A stretch of 20,109 bases of DNA. It comes from Deltaproteobacteria bacterium. Lineage in GTDB: Bacteria > Desulfobacterota > Desulfobulbia > Desulfobulbales > Desulfobulbaceae. The position numbers were made by a program, and so were the translations under genes. The stretch's first letter is position 1. The number at the start of each line of letters is the position of its first letter. The notes under the pieces are model-generated. The model was not told where the DNA came from. It saw nothing but the letters and a program-made list of their open reading frames with translations, and did no database searches. Shown piece after piece: positions 15,278 through 20,109 of the stretch. The stretch spans positions 1-20,109 of the forward strand of contig JAJRVA010000030.1 in the NCBI GenBank assembly GCA_024277485.1, read 5' to 3'.

Positions 15278-16579
15278 TCAGCCCGTCTTTCTGAAAACAG
15301 CGCAGGCGTTGCAGCCGCCGAAACCAAAGGAGTTTTTCAGCACAAACTCCTGGCTGACAGCCCGTTTTCCTTCGGCCACACAATCAATATCGATCTCCGG
15401 ATCAGGGGCGTAATTGATGGTCGGCGGCAGAATGTTTTCCCGCATGCCCCGGAGGGCAAAGATGGTCTCAATAACGCTTGAGGCTCCCATGGCATGGCCG
15501 ATAAGCGATTTGTTGGCAGACACCGGCGGCAGGGTAGCGCCGAAAACAGCCTTCAGGGCGTCATATTCCACCTTGTCCCCGACCCTGGTCGAGGCCGCGT
15601 GACCGTTGACGGCGTCAATATCAGGGGGGTTGAGTCCCGCACTCGCGACCGCATCCTGTATGCACTGTTTCACGGTGGAAAAATAGGGAGCGACAAAGTG
15701 ATGCGCATCAGATGTCATCCCCCAGCCCGCAAGTTCGGTAGCATAACGCAGGCCGTGTGTTTTGGCAAATTCCCTGGTGGTCAGAATAACCGCTCCAGCG
15801 CCCTCGGCAATGACAAAGCCCCGCCTGTTGGCTGAAAAGGGGCGGCTGGCCTTTTCCGGTGGCTCATCTTCGTGTCCTTCCCTGGGGTTATAGGCCCCGT
15901 TCATGGTATGGAAGCCTGCCACGATCGGTTCAACCAGGGCAAAGTCAACAGCACCGGCAATAACCACATCCGCCATGTCCTGGGCCAGGAACATGGCGCC
16001 GATGAGCATGGAGGTCAGGCCGGTGGCGCAGGCGGTGATGGTGGTTGTAATCGGCCCCCGTGCCCCGGTCTGGATAGCAATTTTTCCGCCCACCATGTTG
16101 ATGCAGGAGTTGGGGTTCGCGTAAGGTGGCGGCAGCCTGTTTGCAGTCTGCATCCTCCTGTCTGCCGCCAGGACCGCATCCAGGCCGCCGATGGCGGAAC
16201 TGTAGGTGACCGCCGTCCGGGACGCGATGTCCCCGGAGATATCAATGCGACTCCGTTCCAGAGCCCGCTCAACGGAGAGCATGGAATATTTGAAGACCGG
16301 TGAACTCCAGGCTGCCTGGTGACGGGGCGTCAGAAAAGGGTAGTCCAGGTGATCTATATCCGGGACCTGGCCGGCAATGGAAACAGGGAAATCGCGGGGA
16401 AGCGGAAAGCGGCTGAGTCTGCCGATGCCGCTTTTTCCGGCGAGTGCGCGCTGCCACTGGGTCTCCAGATCGCTGCCCAGCGGGGAGATGGCATCATAGC
16501 CGACAATGACCGCGTCTTTCCCCCCCATCGCACTGTTACCGAACGCAGCCACAGGGTTGCAGGGGCTGCGGTTTTCCAT
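15278..16579 (-). CDS. beta-ketoacyl-ACP synthase, FabF type (KS B)
   Basis: A 433-residue FabF-like condensing enzyme: Cys184 (ITACATGLTS), His327 and His362 (KSLIGHAMGAS), and the C-terminal NSFGFGGCN. The first His lies in NGHAAST and not the usual NAHGTST, so two residues of a well-conserved loop differ. This may alter substrate or extender handling. Start uncertain: the ATG at 16579 is 25 bases after the radical SAM stop; the ATG at 16528 gives a more typical FabF N-terminus (MGGKDAVIVGYD); and the frame also opens at 16636 inside the neighbouring gene. None has a strong Shine-Dalgarno. Works with KS A and the ACP at 18686-18952 in chain elongation (inference). Confidence 0.92.
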   Translation of the reverse strand: MENRSPCNPVAAFGNSAMGGKDAVIVGYDAISPLGSDLETQWQRALAGKSGIGRLSRFPLPRDFPVSIAGQVPDIDHLDYPFLTPRHQAAWSSPVFKYSMLSVERALERSRIDISGDIASRTAVTYSSAIGGLDAVLAADRRMQTANRLPPPYANPNSCINMVGGKIAIQTGARGPITTTITACATGLTSMLIGAMFLAQDMADVVIAGAVDFALVEPIVAGFHTMNGAYNPREGHEDEPPEKASRPFSANRRGFVIAEGAGAVILTTREFAKTHGLRYATELAGWGMTSDAHHFVAPYFSTVKQCIQDAVASAGLNPPDIDAVNGHAASTRVGDKVEYDALKAVFGATLPPVSANKSLIGHAMGASSVIETIFALRGMRENILPPTINYAPDPEIDIDCVAEGKRAVSQEFVLKNSFGFGGCNACAVFRKTG

Positions 16580-16604
16580 GCCTGTTCGTGTCCATGGCCG
16601 CTGT

Positions 16605-17603
16605 TTACCAGGGAATGAACTGGTAGAGCTTGGCAAACATCTCGTACACCTCGATCCAGTTCTGGAGGTCTTTGGTGGTCTTGATATGGGCCCGCTTGTT
16701 GACCATGACCCAGCTCATATGGGCGGCGCCGTCCTTGCAGGTGGAGCAGTCTCGGGTTTCCGAGGTGCAGCAGCGGTGCATGGTCTCAAGGTCCGAGGCC
16801 CAGCGGATAAAGTTGGTCAGGCGCCTGGGCCGGGGGTCTCTTTTGTCAATCGGCTCGGTTACCGACGGACACTCCATCCATCCGAACTCCCGGTCCAGCA
16901 TCTTTCCGGTGGTGATGATTTTGTGGTAATATTTTGACGAGATAACCGTGTCCGGATACCGGTCCAGCATATCATCCATCTCCGCCCGGATATCGACAAG
17001 CTCATCCGGCTGCCAGGAAAAGCCGTCAACCCCCTCGTCATTGGACAAAAGCTGCATGTGGACCTTGAGGCCCACGTCCCGTATTTTACGGATGATTTTT
17101 TCAGTCTTGCCAAGCTGTTTCGGGGTGATGGTGTACAGGTAGTAGGCGTGGGGATCTCCCTCGTAGTTGGCGCTGGAGATTTTGAAGGTATCCTTGCCCC
17201 GCAGGATGGTTTCGTCCTCCGCGTCTCCCCACAGGGAAAGGCCGACCATCATGTCGGGGAAACGGTCACGGGGAACCTTGATCAGGCCATTGGTGGCGCA
17301 GAAGGTGGGCAACCGTTTGTAAAAGGCCTCGATCCGGTCCAGGCAGAGCGTCGGTTCACCACCGATGAGGATGGCCAGGTTGACGCCGCGGGCCATCTCC
17401 TTTTCGACAAAGGCATGCCATCTGGCCACGTCTTTTTCCTCGGATGCCCTTTCATGCTCACCGGAAGAAAAGAAAAAGCATCCCTTGCAGCGCAGGTTAC
17501 AGCGGTCGGTCACGTCATAGATCGAACTGCGGATATTGAGCCTGGAAATTTTCTTGTAACGCTCGTACCAGTGGTCATCAAGCAGGGAACTGACGGTTAT
17601 CAT
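16605..17603 (-). CDS. radical SAM protein (paralog A)
   Basis: A 332-residue radical SAM enzyme. CNLRCKGC (35-42; Cys35, 39, 42) binds the [4Fe-4S] cluster that cleaves S-adenosylmethionine. LIGGEPTL (79-86) is the SAM-binding GGE motif. The C-terminal part has a second cysteine group, Cys278-Cys279 and Cys286-x-x-Cys289, also present in the next paralog, which could hold an auxiliary cluster. The role in this block could be C-C bond formation, desaturation or rearrangement of an ACP-bound chain. Pairs of radical SAM enzymes next to FabF and ACP genes are a feature of candidate ladderane loci. ATGA-coupled to paralog B (17600-17603), so the two are made together. Confidence 0.92.
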   Translation of the reverse strand: MITVSSLLDDHWYERYKKISRLNIRSSIYDVTDRCNLRCKGCFFFSSGEHERASEEKDVARWHAFVEKEMARGVNLAILIGGEPTLCLDRIEAFYKRLPTFCATNGLIKVPRDRFPDMMVGLSLWGDAEDETILRGKDTFKISSANYEGDPHAYYLYTITPKQLGKTEKIIRKIRDVGLKVHMQLLSNDEGVDGFSWQPDELVDIRAEMDDMLDRYPDTVISSKYYHKIITTGKMLDREFGWMECPSVTEPIDKRDPRPRRLTNFIRWASDLETMHRCCTSETRDCSTCKDGAAHMSWVMVNKRAHIKTTKDLQNWIEVYEMFAKLYQFIPW

Positions 17604-18679
17604 GATTCTACGTCCGCGTGTTGATTGTTTGGCGGTGGTGCAACAAATGTATCACAGAGATTGGTTCCTTTTTCATATCCCCTGACCCAGACCGCGAGAT
17701 AGGTGTCCACGTAATCAAGCCAGGCGGAAAACGTTGCCGGATCAACGGCGTGGCGGTACATCCTGGCCGTGACCACGGCGCTGCCGGCAGCGTAATGTCG
17801 GCAGTCATCACAGTCCGTGTCCGGCACGCAGCAGGCAGCCTCGCGGTCCCACTCGAGATCGGTGCGGTACTGGCGGAAGGAACGGCCAAGACCGATATCC
17901 GTGGACGGGTTCATGCGTGGATAGGAGCAGGAAAAAAGGTCATGCAGCCCAAGCCTGTCGGTGTGGGCAACGATGTTGTAGGGAGAAAAGAGAACCGTTT
18001 CCGGGAACTCGGCCAGCAGTTCAGCCATGACCTGCCTGGTCCTGGCCAGGGTTTCCGGGGTATGGCGGAGATGCCCGGTATAGCCGACCGGGGCGGAAAA
18101 CATGTTAAAGGTAATCTGCATGTTGCCGTCAGCCAGGAGCGCGGTTACCTCCCGCGCCTCGTCGATGTTCACCGGAGAAAAGGTGTAGACGAAAACAGCC
18201 CGGGGATCATCCTGGTAGTTTTTCATCTGGCGGACAAGCATATCCTGCGCATTTCTGACGGCAAGGCTGGTCCGGTCATTCCCCCAGGCCGAGATGTGTA
18301 TCCGGTAGTCAATTTCGCGCGGGATCGGTTTCAGGCCATTGGTGGCAATGGCGCCCCGGGGGATCACGCGGAAGCAGATTTCGCATAACTCGGGCACCAG
18401 GGAGGGTTCGGCCCCGGCAAGGACAACAAAGGTGATGCCGCGTTCTTTCTCCGCCTCGAGAAGCCGCTGCCAGGCAGACGGGTCTCTGTTTTCTTCAACA
18501 GACTGTTTTGCGCCGGTATAGTAATAGCAGCCTTCGCACCGGATATTGCACCGGTTGGTCATGTCATAGGTGGATTCACGCAGGAAAAAATATTTGCGGA
18601 CCTTTTCCCACCGTTTTCTGATGGCGGGATCGGCTATTATCTCTGAAAATGTGTATTCCTGCTGTTTCGGGGTCTGCAC
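17600..18679 (-). CDS. radical SAM protein (paralog B)
   Basis: A 359-residue radical SAM enzyme related to its neighbour. The cluster motif is CNIRCEGC (44-51; Cys44, 48, 51), followed by LAGAEPSL in place of the usual GGE, so the first glycine pair is altered to GA. A C-terminal CC (283-284) and CxxC (290-293) mirror paralog A. Shared order, motif spacing and C-terminal cysteines point to a tandem duplication followed by divergence. The start is GTG at 18679, six bases after the ACP stop, without a clear Shine-Dalgarno. The protein may form a heterodimer with A or act on a successive step (inference). Substrate unknown. Confidence 0.92.
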   Translation of the reverse strand: MQTPKQQEYTFSEIIADPAIRKRWEKVRKYFFLRESTYDMTNRCNIRCEGCYYYTGAKQSVEENRDPSAWQRLLEAEKERGITFVVLAGAEPSLVPELCEICFRVIPRGAIATNGLKPIPREIDYRIHISAWGNDRTSLAVRNAQDMLVRQMKNYQDDPRAVFVYTFSPVNIDEAREVTALLADGNMQITFNMFSAPVGYTGHLRHTPETLARTRQVMAELLAEFPETVLFSPYNIVAHTDRLGLHDLFSCSYPRMNPSTDIGLGRSFRQYRTDLEWDREAACCVPDTDCDDCRHYAAGSAVVTARMYRHAVDPATFSAWLDYVDTYLAVWVRGYEKGTNLCDTFVAPPPNNQHADVES

Positions 18680-18685
18680 GGGACT

Positions 18686-18952
18686 TTAGTCGCTGCTTTT
18701 CAGCTTGTTGTCAATGTACTTGGCAATGATGCGCACAGTCGTCAGTTTGGGATAGTCATCCTCGTCAATCCGTATGCCGTACTCATCACGGAGAACCAGG
18801 GCAATGGTTGCCAGGTCCATGGAGTCAATCCCCACCTCATCGACCAGGTCGAGGTCGGCATCAAAGGTTTCCGGCGTTACATCTTCAAGCTTGAGCTCAT
18901 CAATAATAATTTCCGCAATTCGGGTGATAGTCTGTCTGCTGTCGTTGTTCAT
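18686..18952 (-). CDS. acyl carrier protein (biosynthesis-block ACP)
   Basis: An 88-residue type II ACP with the phosphopantetheine site Ser44 in VGIDSMDLATI (40-50) and a strongly acidic surface (DADLDLVDEV, RIDEDDYP). It carries the growing chain for the two ketosynthases and the dehydratases. ATGA-coupled to the FabZ/FabA-like gene upstream (18949-18952), and six bases before the radical SAM B start. That position suggests the radical SAM enzymes act on ACP-bound intermediates. Clearly different in sequence from the ACP at 2428-2709. Confidence 0.95.
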   Translation of the reverse strand: MNNDSRQTITRIAEIIIDELKLEDVTPETFDADLDLVDEVGIDSMDLATIALVLRDEYGIRIDEDDYPKLTTVRIIAKYIDNKLKSSD

Positions 18953-19323
18953 AACTTCACTATTTTTTTTATACCTGTTGTTTTTGTTTCAAAACGCATT
19001 ATTCCGGAACAGACATCTTCATCTCTGCTCGTTATCCGGAAGGCATAGTGGCCTTTCTTCCTGTCGCAAGCAGCGTGAATGTCAAGGGGTTCCCCCGGCC
19101 TGACAATTTTCCTGAATTTAACTCTGCTCACCCCTGTCATGATTACCATATTTTTCCGTGCCGCGGCAATACAATCTGCAACCATATCCAGCTGGGCGAT
19201 TCCCGGCAGAATCGGGTTGCCGGGAAAGTGACCCGAGAACCAGGGCGAATCAGGCTCTGTTGTCACCCGGGCGCTCACCTCATCCTTGTCCGTCTTCGTT
19301 AATGCAACAAGCGTGTACCACAC
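18949..19323 (-). CDS. 3-hydroxyacyl-ACP dehydratase, FabZ/FabA-like hotdog protein
   Basis: A 124-residue single-hotdog dehydratase with GHFPGNPILPG (31-41); His32 is the catalytic His. At +14 from it, where FabZ has Glu68 and FabA has Asp84, this protein has Asp46, as in the bifunctional dehydratase/isomerase FabA. It removes water from beta-hydroxyacyl-ACP; an isomerase activity is possible but not shown. The start is GTG at 19323, with AGGA only two bases away, so initiation may be weak or the true start slightly downstream. First gene of the biosynthesis operon, about 70 bases after a good promoter (19401-19429). Confidence 0.88.
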   Translation of the reverse strand: MWYTLVALTKTDKDEVSARVTTEPDSPWFSGHFPGNPILPGIAQLDMVADCIAAARKNMVIMTGVSRVKFRKIVRPGEPLDIHAACDRKKGHYAFRITSRDEDVCSGIMRFETKTTGIKKIVKL

Positions 19324-19400
19324 GTTCCTGTGTCAGGTTAAGGTCAAACAGAGATGCTCATGGCAAGTTTACCCCCGTATACAGAACAAAAAGACGATTG

Positions 19401-19429
19401 TTTATACCATTAGGATCAGAAATACACAA
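19401..19429 (-). promoter_or_regulatory. promoter of the biosynthesis operon
   Basis: On the minus strand: -35 TTGTGT (19424-19429), a 17-base spacer, and -10 TATAAA (19401-19406) with an extended TGG just before it. Transcription would start near 19394, leaving a leader of about 70 bases before the GTG at 19323. That leader contains a five-codon mini-ORF (ATGAGCATCTCTGTTTGA). It separates the oxidoreductase gene from the operon that runs to 12612. Confidence 0.6.
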
Positions 19430-19521
19430 CATGGTCTCTTACAAAATATCGGGGCGGAAAAGAACCAGGCCCCCGGGTGGTGTGAAAAATCATGATTTCG
19501 CCTGACATCAAGGATGTTTTT

Positions 19522-20109
19522 TTACTCCAGCAGAATTCTTTTTCTGAATTCTTCCGGGCCCAGGATAAGCTTTACTGTGCTGAAAGAACCGACAATCGTG
19601 CCGATAATTCCAGGGGCCGTTACATTCTGCCCGGCAAGATAGAGCCCCCTGACAGCGGTCCTGTTCAGCAGGGCGGTGGCCAGCATGGTGCTGGATGATC
19701 GCAATACACCGTAAGCGCTCCCGCCGGGACTGTTGACCCAGTCCCGCATTGTCAGCGGTGTCCAGGTATCGATAATTTTTGCCCCGCGCAGTGTCCCGAA
19801 CAGTTTTTCCGCCTCCCGGACAAGTCCCATGGCATACTGTTTTTTTGCTTCCAGGTAGTCCCTGCCGCGCCGGCCGGTTCGTGTTTTCTCCCAGGGCGCC
19901 CACAGTTCGTCCCTGCCGGAGGTGAGGATCGACAGGAGGCTGCAGTTTTTTCTTTCGCTTTGCCGGATTTGGTAGAACCTGAGATCCGGCACGTTCCCAT
20001 TCCCGTCCGTATCAACTTTAAAAATATTGTATGGAATTTCCGGGTGCGCAGCAGCATCCAGCCTGACATGGACCGAGAAAATCCCGTGCGTATCCTCCAG
20101 GTTGCTGAT
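19522..20109 (-). CDS. CrtI/RetSat-like FAD-dependent oxidoreductase (C-terminal part)
   Basis: The last 195 residues of a larger flavoprotein whose 5' end lies beyond the right edge; the frame is open to base 20109. The C-terminal FAD-binding segment GLYLAGQNVTAPGI and the preceding TPLTMRDWVNSPGGSAYGV are characteristic of phytoene desaturases and RetSat-type retinol saturases, which are normally about 500 residues. Such enzymes desaturate, isomerise or saturate polyene or fatty chains with FAD. This gene lies on the same strand, just upstream of the promoter of the FabZ-like gene, and is a recurring member of candidate ladderane loci. The substrate, and whether it desaturates or saturates, cannot be told from the sequence. 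Confidence 0.88.
   Translation of the reverse strand: MSNLEDTHGIFSVHVRLDAAAHPEIPYNIFKVDTDGNGNVPDLRFYQIRQSERKNCSLLSILTSGRDELWAPWEKTRTGRRGRDYLEAKKQYAMGLVREAEKLFGTLRGAKIIDTWTPLTMRDWVNSPGGSAYGVLRSSSTMLATALLNRTAVRGLYLAGQNVTAPGIIGTIVGSFSTVKLILGPEEFRKRILLE

Noticed and set aside
13978..16579. Ketosynthase plus chain-length-factor pair
   Set aside because: Both proteins keep the catalytic Cys and both His residues, so neither looks like a chain-length factor that has lost its Cys.
17618..18388. 256-residue plus-strand open frame
   Set aside because: Antisense to radical SAM paralog B, which has clear motifs; no start signal or domain.
19460..19520. Possible terminator after the CrtI-like gene
   Set aside because: GC-rich and palindromic stretches (AAATCATGATTT, CCCGGG) are present but give no clean hairpin followed by a T-run on the minus strand.
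1..20109. tRNA, rRNA, CRISPR array, insertion sequence or integrase
   Set aside because: No direct-repeat arrays, tRNA-like cloverleaf, transposase or integrase motifs seen on either strand.

Overview
The window looks like a Gram-negative, probably anaerobic bacterium. The evidence is lipoproteins, a PagL-like outer-membrane enzyme, an RND/MMPL exporter, a rubrerythrin relative and a B12-type radical SAM remnant. A deltaproteobacterium (Desulfobacterota) is my best guess from gene content; this is inference. Nearly all genes lie on the minus strand and are packed tightly. Eleven junctions are 4-base ATGA stop/start overlaps.

Right end to centre (20109 down to 12612, minus): a lipid- or polyene-type acyl biosynthesis block. 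It starts with the C-terminal part of a CrtI/RetSat-like FAD oxidoreductase (cut by the window edge). A good promoter at 19401-19429 follows, then a FabZ/FabA-like dehydratase, an acyl carrier protein (ACP), two tandem radical SAM paralogs, two complete FabF-type ketosynthases, a YbgC/FadM-type thioesterase and a PKS-type double-hotdog dehydratase. Ketosynthases, hotdog dehydratases, ACPs, radical SAM enzymes and CrtI-like oxidoreductases are also the make-up of the candidate ladderane-lipid loci of anammox bacteria and related loci in sulfate reducers. Aryl-polyene clusters share only part of it. The product here is unknown.

Centre (12241-12690, plus): one small membrane-protein gene with its own promoter. 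It points against the operon and overlaps the end of the dehydratase gene.

Centre to left (12134 down to 2428, minus): a transfer, decoration and export block. It holds a GT25 glycosyltransferase, an MMPL exporter fused to a SAM methyltransferase, a NodB-type polysaccharide deacetylase, a DUF4410 lipoprotein, a PagL-like acyloxyacyl hydrolase, a small protein of unknown function, a BtrH-like ACP-to-acceptor acyltransferase, an ABC-2 exporter (ATPase and permease) and a second ACP. I infer that the acyl chain built by the first block is moved from ACP to an acceptor, modified with sugar and methyl groups, and exported to the envelope. No ketoreductase, loading ligase, malonyltransferase or phosphopantetheinyl transferase is visible here.

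Left end: a plus-strand 5' remnant of a B12-binding radical SAM gene (2061-2450) is cut off where it meets the second ACP gene. After a 400-base intergenic stretch comes an unrelated minus-strand operon: a rubrerythrin-like protein, a MoCo-carrier-like protein and an M48 lipoprotein peptidase (cut by the left edge).
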